Shown: positions 8,903-19,315 of the stretch, one piece after another
Layout: each line of letters begins with the position of its first letter
Numbering within the stretch: position 1 is the first letter of the stretch
NCBI GenBank assembly: GCA_044225675.1
Contig: JBGAIH010000017.1
Coordinates: 48,482 to 112,481, forward strand
Length of the DNA stretch: 64,000 nucleotides
Direction: 5' to 3'
Source: JACMQX01 sp044225675
GTDB lineage: Bacteria; Pseudomonadota; Gammaproteobacteria; Burkholderiales; Burkholderiaceae_C
The notes under the pieces: model-generated
Seen by the model: the letters and a program-made list of their open reading frames with translations, nothing else
Databases searched by the model: none
Told to the model about the DNA's origin: nothing
Program-made: the position numbers and the translations under genes

Positions 8903-8924
8903 GGTGTTCTCGACAATTCAGTCA

Positions 8925-9845
8925 TCAGTATCCGCGCTCGCGGTCAACCACGCCGGCAATGGGCTCTCCGCGCGCCAGCGCCCGCATCTTGCCGGTGATC
9001 TGCGCGATGCTCTCGTCGCGCAGCGTGCGGGCCGAGGTGTGGGGCGTCATGGTGATGCGCGGATGGCTCCAGAAGCGATGCTCCGGCGGCGGCGGCTCGG
9101 TGCGGAACACGTCGAGCGTCGCGCCGGCCAGGTGCCCGCTGTCCAGCAGTTCGAGCAGATCGTCGTCGACCAGGTGCGCGCCCCGCGCCACGTTGATCAC
9201 GTAGCCGCCAACCTGAAGGCGCGACAGCGTGCCGCGGTTCATGATGTCGCGCGTGTCGGCTGTGAGCGGCAGCAGGCACACCAGGATGCGGGTGGCCGCG
9301 AGAAAGTCATTGAAGCCGTCCGCGCCGCTGAAGCAGCGCACGCCGGCCACATCGCGCGGCGTGCGGCTCCAGCCGACCACCGGGAACTCGAAACCCGCCA
9401 GCGCGCGCGCCGTGCGCTGGCCCAGCACGCCCAGGCCCATGATGCCGACCGGGTAGTCGGCGCGCTCGCGCGGACGGCGGAAGGCCCAGCGACCCGCGCG
9501 GGCATCGGCCTCGCAGGCGTCGAGTTCGCGGAAATGCCGCACCACGGCCTGCGTCACGTACTCGGCCATCTGCACCGCCATGCCGCCGTCGTCGATGCGC
9601 ACGACCTGCATGCCGGGCGGAATGCGCAGCTTCATGAGCGCGTCGACACCGGCACCGATGTTGAACAGCGCCTTGAGGCCCGGCTGCTCGTCCACCAGCT
9701 GCTGGGGCGGCGCCCAGACCACGGCGTAGTCGGCCGCCGGCGCGCCCGGCTCCCAGAGCGTGACGCGGGCTTGCGGCAGCGCGGCCGCCAGGCCCTCGAT
9801 CCATGGGTCGGGTTTGCCGTCGGCCAGACTCACGATGATGTTCAT
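8925..9845 (-). CDS. D-2-hydroxyacid dehydrogenase (glyoxylate/hydroxypyruvate reductase A-like)
   Basis: 306 residues from ATG 9843-9845. The frame extends much further upstream only as a shadow of the carboxylase gene. The NAD(P)-binding motif is GLGVLGQRTARAL. The catalytic triad of the D-2-hydroxyacid dehydrogenases is visible: Arg in NVARGAHLVDDDLL, Glu in FRTEPPPPEH, and His in MTPHTSA. The short substrate domain resembles GhrA, which reduces glyoxylate and hydroxypyruvate. It lies between the carboxylase alpha gene (65 bases) and the HMG-CoA lyase gene (22 bases). A role in the same pathway is not obvious. It could reduce a 2-oxoacid by-product. Confidence 0.87.
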   Translation of the reverse strand: MNIIVSLADGKPDPWIEGLAAALPQARVTLWEPGAPAADYAVVWAPPQQLVDEQPGLKALFNIGAGVDALMKLRIPPGMQVVRIDDGGMAVQMAEYVTQAVVRHFRELDACEADARAGRWAFRRPRERADYPVGIMGLGVLGQRTARALAGFEFPVVGWSRTPRDVAGVRCFSGADGFNDFLAATRILVCLLPLTADTRDIMNRGTLSRLQVGGYVINVARGAHLVDDDLLELLDSGHLAGATLDVFRTEPPPPEHRFWSHPRITMTPHTSARTLRDESIAQITGKMRALARGEPIAGVVDRERGY

Positions 9846-9910
9846 AAGCCGTCCATTGTCTCGCGCCCTGGCCCGCCCTGCAGCGGCCGCGCGCGTCGAC
9901 CTCACTGCAT

Positions 9911-11908
<1,998 letters not shown>

Positions 11909-11909
11909 G

Positions 11910-12545
11910 TCAGCTTCCTTGGGTGGCGCCCGGGGCGCCCTTGAAGAATCCGGCGGCCTTGCGGACCACCTTCACGAAGAACTTGAACAGCAGCACCAGC
12001 GTCACGAGCATGACCAGCACCGCAATGCACAGCGCGATGCCGAAGGCCAGCGGATGCGTGACTGCGAGCCACAGGCCGGCAACGACCAGCCCGTCCTCGA
12101 ACAGCGACACCGCGATGTTCGAGAATGGCTCGGGCGAGGTGTTGACGGCGGCGCGCGTCGTCATCTTGGTGGCATGGGCGGTAGCTGCCAGCGTGCCGCC
12201 GAACAGCGCGGCCACCAGGCCCGCTGCCGCACCGTCGGCCCCGAGGGCGCCGGCTGCCAGCGCCGCGCCCGCCGGGATGCGGATCACGGTGTGGACGGTG
12301 TCCCACAGCGAGTCGACCAGCGGGATCTTGTCGGCCAGGAACTCCATCACCAGCATCAGGCCGCTTGCGCCGAGCACGGCCGGGTGCTGCAGCACCTGCA
12401 GGCCCGGCGGCAGCGGCAGCCAGCCCAGTGCGCCGGCCGCGCCGGTGATGAACACCGCCGCATACAGCCGGAAGCCACTGGCCCAGCCAAGGGCCGCCGC
12501 CAGCGCCAGCAGGTGCGAGGTGTCGAGATGGGCCAGGTCGGTCAT
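11910..12545 (-). CDS. DUF4126 family membrane protein
   Basis: 211 residues with four to five hydrophobic segments. The family signature opens it (ALGWASGFRLYAAVFITG), followed by PLVDSLWDTVHTVIR and ATKMTTRAAVNTSPEP. DUF4126 proteins are predicted inner-membrane proteins of unknown function. The last 35 residues form a hydrophobic helix and a basic tail. The gene ends one base before the carboxylase alpha start, so the two are likely co-transcribed. It follows the enoyl-CoA hydratase gene by 94 bases. Confidence 0.8.
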   Translation of the reverse strand: MTDLAHLDTSHLLALAAALGWASGFRLYAAVFITGAAGALGWLPLPPGLQVLQHPAVLGASGLMLVMEFLADKIPLVDSLWDTVHTVIRIPAGAALAAGALGADGAAAGLVAALFGGTLAATAHATKMTTRAAVNTSPEPFSNIAVSLFEDGLVVAGLWLAVTHPLAFGIALCIAVLVMLVTLVLLFKFFVKVVRKAAGFFKGAPGATQGS

Positions 12546-12639
12546 GCGGGTGTCGGGGCGATGGGGGACAAGAACGCCAGATGAAGTTGCCGGAGGGTGC
12601 TGCAGGTGCTGAAGGTGCTGAGAATGCGCGTGCTGCGGC

Positions 12640-13431
12640 TCAGCCCGCGTCCGGCAGCAGCCAGCCGGGCTTGCGCTTGTTCAGGAAGGACTGCACGCCT
12701 TCGCGGCCCTCGGCGCTGGCGCGCACGTCGGCGATGCATTCGACCGTCATGCGCTCGAGCTGCGGCGTGATCTCGCGCTCGGCCACGTCCTGCACCAGCT
12801 TCTTGGTGATGCGCACGGCCTGCGGGCCGCACTGGGCCAGGGTGCTTGCCAGCTCGGCCACGCGCGCATCGAGCGCCTCCGGTGCCACGACCTCGTGCAC
12901 GAAGCCGATGCGGTGGGCCTCGGCCGCGTCGAAACGCTCGGCCGTGAGGAACCAGCGGTGGGCCGCGCGCGCGCCCATGGCGCGGATGACGTAGGGACTG
13001 ATCGTGGCCGGCGTCAGGCCCAGCCGCGTCTCGCTGAGACAGAACTGCACCGTGCTCGCGCAGACTGCGATGTCGCTCGCCGCCACCAGGCCCGTGCCGC
13101 CGGCATAGGCGTCGCCCTGGATGCGCGCGATCACCGGCTTGGGACATTCGAAGACCGTGCGAAGCATCGCCGCCAGCGCGCCCGCATCCGCCACGTTCTG
13201 CTCGCGGGTGTAGTCGGCCATGCGGCGCATCCAGTTCAGGTCGGCGCCCGCGCAGAAGGCCTTGCCGTTTGCCGCCAGCACGATGCAGCGCACGTCGTCG
13301 CGCGCGCCCAGTCCGGCAAAGGCCTCGGTCAGTTCGCTGATGACCTCGTCATTGAAGGCGTTGCGCACGTCGGGGCGGTTGAGCGTGACGGTGGCGATCG
13401 GGCCCGATACGTCGAGCAGCAGATGGTTCAT
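12640..13431 (-). CDS. liuC: enoyl-CoA hydratase/isomerase, probable methylglutaconyl-CoA hydratase
   Basis: 263 residues from ATG 13429-13431. A longer open frame upstream overlaps the hydrolase gene and is not coding. The crotonase oxyanion-hole motif AFCAGADLNWM and the second active-site region GDAYAGGTGLVAASDIAV are present. CLSETRLGLTPATISPYV resembles the AU-type methylglutaconyl-CoA hydratases of leucine catabolism, which form HMG-CoA from 3-methylglutaconyl-CoA. Its place between the carboxylase subunit genes supports this. Isohexenylglutaconyl-CoA hydratase (acyclic terpene pathway) is the main alternative. Confidence 0.85.
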   Translation of the reverse strand: MNHLLLDVSGPIATVTLNRPDVRNAFNDEVISELTEAFAGLGARDDVRCIVLAANGKAFCAGADLNWMRRMADYTREQNVADAGALAAMLRTVFECPKPVIARIQGDAYAGGTGLVAASDIAVCASTVQFCLSETRLGLTPATISPYVIRAMGARAAHRWFLTAERFDAAEAHRIGFVHEVVAPEALDARVAELASTLAQCGPQAVRITKKLVQDVAEREITPQLERMTVECIADVRASAEGREGVQSFLNKRKPGWLLPDAG

Positions 13432-13444
13432 GGTGCGGATGTCC

Positions 13445-14410
13445 TCAGGGTGCGGCGGCGGCGGCCTTGGGGCGCGCGGGGGCCTTGAAGCCGACGCTGT
13501 CGAGAAAGGCGGCGACGCGCGGCTGCCAGAGCTCCGGGTGGCGCGAGAACAGCAGGTGGCCGTCCTCGGGCTGCTCGGGATACTGTTCGAATTCGGCCTT
13601 GCCGCCTGCCGCCGTGAAGGCGGCATGCCATTCGCGGGGATAGGTGGGACCGAAATACATGTCGTTGGCGGTGTAGACCCACAGCATGGGCACGCGCGCC
13701 GTCCTGCCGTAGTCGCGGAACATGCGCTCGAGCGAGCTCGGCGCGCAGGGGCGCTGCGGCTGGGTCTTGGGATTGCCGCCACCGCCGCCCGCAAAGTTGA
13801 TGGCCGCCTCCACGCCGGGCGGGTTCATCGCGGCGATGGTGACCGCCGTGGCGCCGCCGAAGGACTGGCCCATCACGACGGCGCGCCGGGGGTCGGCGTC
13901 CGGCCGGCTGCGCATGGCCTCGAGCACGGCCAGGGTCTGCTGCGCAGCGGACGCGTAGCCGGGCGGATAGTTCTTGCGGGTGCAGGGGCCGGTGTACTCC
14001 ACGTCTTCACCGCCCGTCACACCATAGCCCACACGGGTCGGCACGGCCACGATGAAGCCGCGCTGCACCAGGAACCTCGACGCCTCGGTCAGGCGCACCC
14101 GTCCGAGCCCGGCGCGACCCTCGGCCTCGGCCGAGCGGCCATGGTTGAGCACCAGCACCGGCGCGGGTCGCGGATTGGTGTCGTCATGGAACACCGTGAC
14201 CTTGATGACGTGGTCGATCTCCTTGCCGTAGGCATTGGTCACGCGCACCGGCAGGTCCAGCTGCTCCTCGCGCACCCGGGCCTCGGCCGCTCCGACGCAA
14301 AGGCCCAGGGCGAGGCCGGTGGCGACACACAGACGGAGGCACGGATGCATTCGCGAGCCGGCAACGCGACTCGAAGCGCGCGAGGGGCGATGCCGCAGCG
14401 GCTTCGTCAT
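13445..14410 (-). CDS. secreted alpha/beta hydrolase (dienelactone hydrolase/lipase-like)
   Basis: 321 residues. The nucleophile elbow GQSFGGATA gives the catalytic Ser. LVLNHGRS forms the oxyanion region, and EDGHLLFSRHPE holds the likely catalytic His. The N-terminus has a hydrophobic segment (CLRLCVATGLALGLCVGAAEA), so export is predicted. ATG 14408-14410 has a GGAG site and overlaps the vapC stop as ATGA. An internal ATG at 14350 would give a shorter, conventional signal peptide. It belongs to the peptidase S9/prolyl-oligopeptidase-like hydrolase group with unknown substrate. It appears translationally coupled to vapC, an odd partner. Confidence 0.75.
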   Translation of the reverse strand: MTKPLRHRPSRASSRVAGSRMHPCLRLCVATGLALGLCVGAAEARVREEQLDLPVRVTNAYGKEIDHVIKVTVFHDDTNPRPAPVLVLNHGRSAEAEGRAGLGRVRLTEASRFLVQRGFIVAVPTRVGYGVTGGEDVEYTGPCTRKNYPPGYASAAQQTLAVLEAMRSRPDADPRRAVVMGQSFGGATAVTIAAMNPPGVEAAINFAGGGGGNPKTQPQRPCAPSSLERMFRDYGRTARVPMLWVYTANDMYFGPTYPREWHAAFTAAGGKAEFEQYPEQPEDGHLLFSRHPELWQPRVAAFLDSVGFKAPARPKAAAAAP

Positions 14411-14811
14411 TGCGGACTCCAGGCCTGCAGGCCTTCGAGCGCTTCCATGCCGGCGAAGTCGCGGTCGTCATGGATCAGCAGGCAGTCGTTGCGCAGGCAC
14501 CAGGCGCCCACCAGCAGGTCGATGGCACTGCGCACGGTGACGCCATGCCCGCGCAGCCGACGGTACAGCGCAGCGGCTTCGAGCGCCAGCGCCTCGCCGC
14601 CGGCCGAGGCCACCGGCAGCGGCGCGAGGGCCTGTCGGGCCAGCGCCTGCTCGCGGTCATGGCGAAAGCCCCGCAGCACCTCCATGAGCACCACATCGAG
14701 CAGGACGATTTCGTGCGCGCTGTCGTCGAGCGCCGCGTCGAGCGCGCGCACCTGCGGACTGTCGTGGCCGTTGAAATAGCCGATCCAGACGCTGGAGTCG
14801 GCCGTGATCAT
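14407..14811 (-). CDS. vapC: VapC-type PIN-domain toxin ribonuclease
   Basis: 134 residues in the PIN family. The acidic metal-binding residues are D5 (ITADSSVWIG), E44 (LMEVLRG), D98 (RSAIDLLVG) and D116/D118 (IHDDRDF). VapC toxins cleave tRNA or rRNA when freed from their antitoxin. ATG 14809-14811 overlaps the vapB stop by ATGA, the usual coupled order with the antitoxin first. Its own stop overlaps the hydrolase start. The pair is inserted into a metabolic gene run. Confidence 0.92.
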   Translation of the reverse strand: MITADSSVWIGYFNGHDSPQVRALDAALDDSAHEIVLLDVVLMEVLRGFRHDREQALARQALAPLPVASAGGEALALEAAALYRRLRGHGVTVRSAIDLLVGAWCLRNDCLLIHDDRDFAGMEALEGLQAWSPQ

Positions 14812-15149
14812 CGTGCGCCGCCCTTGCGCCGGGCGCCTGAAGCTGGCGACGGTGCGGCGGCCTTGCCGCGCGCCTTGCCAGCCGGGCCGCTGCGGGCCGG
14901 CTGGGACGGGCTGCTGCCGCCCCACGGCGCTGCCGGCTCCTGCACGCTGTGTGCGGAGGCACCTGCGGCCGTCCAGTCGCCGTCCAGGCTCCAGTGAAGC
15001 TTGCCTCGCAGCGCGCGGATGTTCTGGTAGGCGGCACGGCGAGCCAGCAGGCGCAGGCCCTCCTCGACCGCGTCGCGCTTGGTCTTGAAGCCGCCGGCCT
15101 TCATGGCAGCCTCCATGAGCTGGTCGTCGATGACGATGTTGGTCCGCAT
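14808..15149 (-). CDS. vapB: VapB-type antitoxin with extended tail
   Basis: 113 residues from ATG 15147-15149, which has a GGAGG site. A start ten codons earlier would lie within the operator. Residues 1-45 (MRTNIVIDDQLMEAAMKAGG, then KTKRDAVEEGLRLLARR) form the ribbon-helix-helix DNA-binding domain of type II VapB antitoxins. RALRGKLHWSLD is the toxin-wrapping segment. The following 50 residues are Ala/Pro/Gly/Lys-rich and unlike ordinary VapB proteins of 70-85 residues. It should neutralise VapC and repress its own promoter through the palindrome just upstream. Confidence 0.88.
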   Translation of the reverse strand: MRTNIVIDDQLMEAAMKAGGFKTKRDAVEEGLRLLARRAAYQNIRALRGKLHWSLDGDWTAAGASAHSVQEPAAPWGGSSPSQPARSGPAGKARGKAAAPSPASGARRKGGAR

Positions 15150-15160
15150 GGGCACCTCCG

Positions 15161-15188
15161 TGTGTATGAATGAATTCAATCATACACA
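15161..15188 (-). promoter_or_regulatory. VapB operator palindrome
   Basis: A perfect 9-base inverted repeat (TGTGTATGA at 15161-15169, TCATACACA at 15180-15188) with a 10-base AT-rich spacer lies 12 bases upstream of the vapB start. It is AT-rich in a GC-rich region. A ribbon-helix-helix antitoxin normally binds such a site to autoregulate. The promoter of vapBC must lie here too, since the upstream gene stop is at 15230. Confidence 0.7.
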
Positions 15189-15229
15189 TTAATGCTTTCG
15201 AGGTAAACACGCTCGGGCCCGCTCATCGG

Positions 15230-16369
15230 TCAGTAGCGCTTGGCCACTTCTTCCAGCATGACCTCGGTCGCGCCGCCGCCGATGGCCAGCACGCGGGCAT
15301 CGCGCCAGAGCCGTTCGATGGCCGTCTCGCGGATGAAGCCCATGCCGCCATGGAACTGCTGGCAGGTCTGGACCACCTCGTTGACGAGCTCGCCGGTCAG
15401 CGACTTGAGCATCGACACCTCCTGCACGATGTCGTGCCCCTGCGTGACGCGCCAGGCGCAGTGGTAGAGGAAGGCCCGCGCCGCGCGCGTCTTCGCGTCG
15501 GCCATGGCCAGCCGCTGGCGGATCGCCTGCTTGTCCCACAGCGTGGCGCCGAAGGCCTGCCGCTGGCGCACGTAGTCGAGCGTCAGCCGCAGCGCCTGGG
15601 TGCAATGGCCCACCGCCATGGCCGACAGCGCGATGCGCTCGGTCTGAAAGTTCTTCATCACCGAATAGAAGCCCTTGCCGACCTCGCCCAGCACGTTGGC
15701 AGCCGGCACACGCACGTTGTCCAGCACCAGCTCGGCCGTGTCCGACGACAGCCAGCCGGTCTTCTTCAGGGCGCGGCCGACGCTGAAGCCCGGCGTGCCC
15801 TTCTCGACGATGAACATCGTCACGTCGTGGCGCGCCGTGCCGGTCTTGGCCGCCACGAAGTACAGGTCGGCATGCACGCCGTTGGTGATGAACATCTTGG
15901 TGCCGTTGAGCACCCAGTGGTCGCCTTCGAGCCGGGCCGTGGTCCGGATGCCGGCCACGTCGGAGCCGGCGCCCGGCTCGGTGATGCCGACTGCGGTGAT
16001 GGTCTGGCCCGAGGTCACGCCCGGCATGTAGCGGGCCTTCTGCGCCGGCGTGCCCGCATGGTGCAGGTGCGGGCCCGCCATGTCGGTGTGAACCAGCACG
16101 GTGATGATGAAGCCGGCGTAGGTCGACTGCGACAGCGCCTCGGCAAACACCAGATTGGTCAGCGCGTCGGCGTCGCCGCCGCCCCACTCGCTCTCGAACG
16201 CCAGGCCGAGCAGCCCGGCCTGCCCCATGCGCCGCAGCACCTCGCGCGGCACCATGCCGCGCTCTTCCCAGGCGTCGGCATGCGGCTCGACCTCGCGTGC
16301 GATGAACCTGGCGACCTGGTCGCGCAGGAGTTCGTGCTCCGGGGTGTCGTAGATGCTGGTGGGGCTCAT
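15230..16369 (-). CDS. acyl-CoA dehydrogenase family protein
   Basis: 379 residues, the full flavoprotein length. The FAD-binding signature ITEPGAGSDVAGIRTTA and the C-terminal GGMGFIRETAIERLWRDAR are present. The latter contains the Glu expected to abstract the alpha-proton (FIRE). It oxidises an acyl-CoA to the enoyl-CoA. The context (carboxylase beta 10 bases upstream) suggests isovaleryl- or citronellyl-CoA as substrate. The N-terminus (YDTPEHELLRDQVARFIARE) does not look like classical isovaleryl-CoA dehydrogenase, and the enzyme may be nearer the citronellyl-CoA dehydrogenase AtuD. The exact substrate is unassigned. Confidence 0.88.
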   Translation of the reverse strand: MSPTSIYDTPEHELLRDQVARFIAREVEPHADAWEERGMVPREVLRRMGQAGLLGLAFESEWGGGDADALTNLVFAEALSQSTYAGFIITVLVHTDMAGPHLHHAGTPAQKARYMPGVTSGQTITAVGITEPGAGSDVAGIRTTARLEGDHWVLNGTKMFITNGVHADLYFVAAKTGTARHDVTMFIVEKGTPGFSVGRALKKTGWLSSDTAELVLDNVRVPAANVLGEVGKGFYSVMKNFQTERIALSAMAVGHCTQALRLTLDYVRQRQAFGATLWDKQAIRQRLAMADAKTRAARAFLYHCAWRVTQGHDIVQEVSMLKSLTGELVNEVVQTCQQFHGGMGFIRETAIERLWRDARVLAIGGGATEVMLEEVAKRY

Positions 16370-16379
16370 GGCGCAGCCC

Positions 16380-17993
16380 TCACATGCGGAACACGCCGAA
16401 CTTCGGCTCGGGGATCGGCGCGTTCAGGCTCGCGCGCAGGCCCAGGGCCAACACCCGGCGCGTGTCGGCCGGGTCGATCACGCCGTCGTCCCACAGCCGT
16501 GCGCTGGAGTAGTACGGGTGCGACTGGTGCTCGAACTGATCGAGGATGGGCTGCTTGAACTTCGCCTCCTCCTCGGCGCTCCAGCTGCCGCCCTTGGCCT
16601 CGATGCCGTCGCGCCGCACGGTGGCCAGCACGCCGGCCGCCTGCTCGCCGCCCATCACGCAGATGCGCGCGTTGGGCCACATCCACAGGAAGCGCGGCGA
16701 GTAGGCCCGGCCACACATGCCGTAGTTGCCCGCGCCGTAGCTGCCGCCGATGATCACGGTGAACTTGGGCACGCTGGCAGTGGCCACCGCCGTGACCATC
16801 TTGGCGCCATGGCGCGCGATGCCTTCGCTCTCGTACTTGCGGCCGACCATGAAGCCGGTGATGTTCTGCAGGAACACCAGCGGCACCTTGCGCTGGCAGC
16901 ACAGCTCGATGAAGTGCGCGCCCTTCTGCGCCGACTCCGAGAACAGGATGCCGTTGTTGGCGACGATGCCCACCGGCATGCCCTCGATGCGCGCGAAGCC
17001 GCACACCAGCGTGCTGCCGAAGCGCGCCTTGAACTCGTCGAACTCGCTGCCGTCGACGATGCGCGCGATGATCTCGCGCACGTCGTAGGGCTTGCGCTTG
17101 TCCTCGGGGATCACGCCGTACAGCTCGGCCGCGTCGTAGCGCGGCGGCTCGATGGCCGCGTCCTGCAGCAGCGGCGGGCGCACCGCGCGCGCATTGAGGT
17201 TGCGCACGGCAGAACGCGCGAGGGCCAGCGCGTGGGCGTCGTTCTGCGCAAGGTGGTCGGCCACGCCCGACAGGCGGGTGTGCACGTCGCCGCCGCCCAG
17301 GTCTTCGGCGCTCACGATCTCGCCGGTGGCCGCCTTCACCAGCGGTGGGCCGCCCAGGAAGATGGTGCCCTGGTTCTTCACGATGATGGTCTCGTCGCTC
17401 ATGGCCGGCACATAGGCGCCGCCTGCTGTGCACGAGCCCATGACCACCGCGATCTGGGCGATGCCCAGCGCGCTCATGTTGGCCTGGTTGTAGAAGATGC
17501 GGCCGAAGTGGTCGCGGTCGGGGAACACGTCGTCCTGATTGGGCAGGTTGGCGCCGCCCGAATCCACCAGGTAGACGCAGGGCAGCCGGTTCTGCTGTGC
17601 GATTTCCTGCGCACGCAGATGCTTCTTGACCGTCATCGGGTAGTAGGTGCCGCCCTTCACGGTGGCGTCGTTGCACACCACCATGCAGTCCACGCCGTTG
17701 ATGCGGCCGATACCGGCGACCATGCCGGCGCAGGGCGCATCGCCGTTGTACATGCCGTGCGCGGCCAGCGGCGCGATCTCGAGGAACGGCGTGCCGGGGT
17801 CGAGCAGCATCTGCACCCGCTCGCGCGGCAGCAGCTTGCCGCGCTTGGTGTGGCGGGCCCGGGCGGTCTCGCCGCCACCGAGCGCGGCCTGCTCGACCTG
17901 CGTGCGCAGGTCGTCGACCAGTGAACGCATCACGGCCGCATTGGCCTGGAATTCCGCCGAGCGGGCATTGAGTTTCGTCTCCAGAACGGGCAT
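16380..17993 (-). CDS. liuB: methylcrotonyl-CoA carboxylase (or geranyl-CoA carboxylase) beta subunit
   Basis: 537 residues from ATG 17991-17993, preceded by AAGGAA. Both carboxyltransferase halves are present. The N-half has CVYLVDSGGANLPNQ and GSCTAGGAYVPAMSDE. The C-half has GFMVGRKYESEGIARHGAKM and GRAYSPRFLWMWPNARI, followed by MGGEQAAGVL. The subunit transfers CO2 from carboxybiotin to the gamma carbon of the branched enoyl-CoA. It is the first gene of the minus-strand cluster and divergent from the AraC regulator, with 149 bases between them that should hold both promoters. Confidence 0.92.
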   Translation of the reverse strand: MPVLETKLNARSAEFQANAAVMRSLVDDLRTQVEQAALGGGETARARHTKRGKLLPRERVQMLLDPGTPFLEIAPLAAHGMYNGDAPCAGMVAGIGRINGVDCMVVCNDATVKGGTYYPMTVKKHLRAQEIAQQNRLPCVYLVDSGGANLPNQDDVFPDRDHFGRIFYNQANMSALGIAQIAVVMGSCTAGGAYVPAMSDETIIVKNQGTIFLGGPPLVKAATGEIVSAEDLGGGDVHTRLSGVADHLAQNDAHALALARSAVRNLNARAVRPPLLQDAAIEPPRYDAAELYGVIPEDKRKPYDVREIIARIVDGSEFDEFKARFGSTLVCGFARIEGMPVGIVANNGILFSESAQKGAHFIELCCQRKVPLVFLQNITGFMVGRKYESEGIARHGAKMVTAVATASVPKFTVIIGGSYGAGNYGMCGRAYSPRFLWMWPNARICVMGGEQAAGVLATVRRDGIEAKGGSWSAEEEAKFKQPILDQFEHQSHPYYSSARLWDDGVIDPADTRRVLALGLRASLNAPIPEPKFGVFRM

Positions 17994-18142
17994 CTCGTGT
18001 TCCTTGAAAGCTTCGGGTCGCGGCGCACCGGCCGGGGCGCGCCCGGCCATGATCGCGGCACCCGTCGAGCATAGGAACAGGTGATGACCCTGTGCCGCCA
18101 CCATGGTTGCAAATCGCGCCATGCTCGGGCAGACTCCGGCGC

Positions 18143-19183
18143 ATGCCCTCCAGCCGCCCCCCGGACCGCGACGCCTCGCCCGCCGCCGTTACACCCATGG
18201 CGTTTGCCCGAGCCATCGTCGCGGCGTACCGGCGCTATGGCGCCGATCCGTCGGAAGCCCTTGCCCAGGCACAGATCACGCCAGCCCGACTGGCGCAGAC
18301 CGACGCCCGCATCACCGCCCGCCAGATGGAGCTGCTGTCGGGCGCCGCGATGCAGGAGCTGGACGACGAAGCGCTCGGCGCCTTCGACCGCAAACTTCCG
18401 TGGGGCAGCTACGGCATGCTTGCGCGCGCCTCGATCACCTCGCCCAATCTCGGTGTCGCTCTCAAGCGCTGGTGCCGCCACCACGGCCTGCTGGCCGACG
18501 ACATCAGCTTGCGGCTGGAGGTGGCGGGCTCGGAAGCGGCCATCGTCATCGACGAGCGCAAGCCGCTGGGCTGGGCCCGCGAGTTCAGCATCGTCCACCT
18601 GCTGCGCAACATCCACGGCGTGGCCTGCTGGTATGTGGACTCGCGCATCGCGCTGACCGAGGCGCGCTTTCCCTACGCGCCGCCGGCCCATCACGGCGTC
18701 TACCCCGTGCTCTTCCCCGGCGGGCCCGTGCAGTTCAAGGCCGCGCAGGCCGAGCTGCGCTTCGACGCGCGCTACCTCGAGCTGCCGATGCGGCGCGACG
18801 AGGCCGCGTTGCGCACCATGCTGCAGCGCGCGCTGCCGCTCACGGTGCTGCAGTACCGGCGCGACCGGCTGCTGGTCCAGCAGGTGCGCCAGGCGCTGGA
18901 GGCTCACCCCGACAAGACCCACGGCGCCGACGGCATCGCCGCGCTGCTGCACATCTCGCCGCGTACCCTGCACCGCCAGCTCAAGGACGAAGGCGCGAGC
19001 CTGCAGCAGCTCAAGGACGAGGTGCGCTTCGAGCGCGCCAAGGACCTGCTCTACCGCAGCGACCGGCCCGTCAAGCAAATCGCCGCTGCGGTGGGCTTTC
19101 GCAACGAGAAGAGCTTCGCGCGGGCCTTCCGCGACTGGACGGGCGTGGCGCCGGGTGAGTTCCGCCGCGAGCGGGGCGGTTGA
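18143..19183 (+). CDS. AraC-family transcriptional regulator
   Basis: 346 residues from ATG 18143. An in-frame start 17 codons upstream is possible. The N-terminal two thirds match the arabinose-binding-like sensory domain of the OruR/ArgR subgroup (AFARAIVAAYRRYGADP, WGSYGMLARASITSPNLG). The C-terminal 100 residues form the double helix-turn-helix: GIAALLHISPRTLHRQLKDE and KQIAAAVGFRNEKSFARAF. It is divergent from the carboxylase beta gene and is the natural candidate to regulate the acyl-CoA operon. That link is inferred from position only. Confidence 0.88.
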   Translation: MPSSRPPDRDASPAAVTPMAFARAIVAAYRRYGADPSEALAQAQITPARLAQTDARITARQMELLSGAAMQELDDEALGAFDRKLPWGSYGMLARASITSPNLGVALKRWCRHHGLLADDISLRLEVAGSEAAIVIDERKPLGWAREFSIVHLLRNIHGVACWYVDSRIALTEARFPYAPPAHHGVYPVLFPGGPVQFKAAQAELRFDARYLELPMRRDEAALRTMLQRALPLTVLQYRRDRLLVQQVRQALEAHPDKTHGADGIAALLHISPRTLHRQLKDEGASLQQLKDEVRFERAKDLLYRSDRPVKQIAAAVGFRNEKSFARAFRDWTGVAPGEFRRERGG

Positions 19184-19315
19184 TGCGGCCTGCGGGGAGC
19201 TGAGGCACGCAACGGGCAACGGCATGGAACTTGCAGAATTCTTTCGGTTCCCCACCGCCCGCTTGCACAATGGTTCATCGGCCCGACGGCCCACACCCTC
19301 CAAACCTGGACAACC

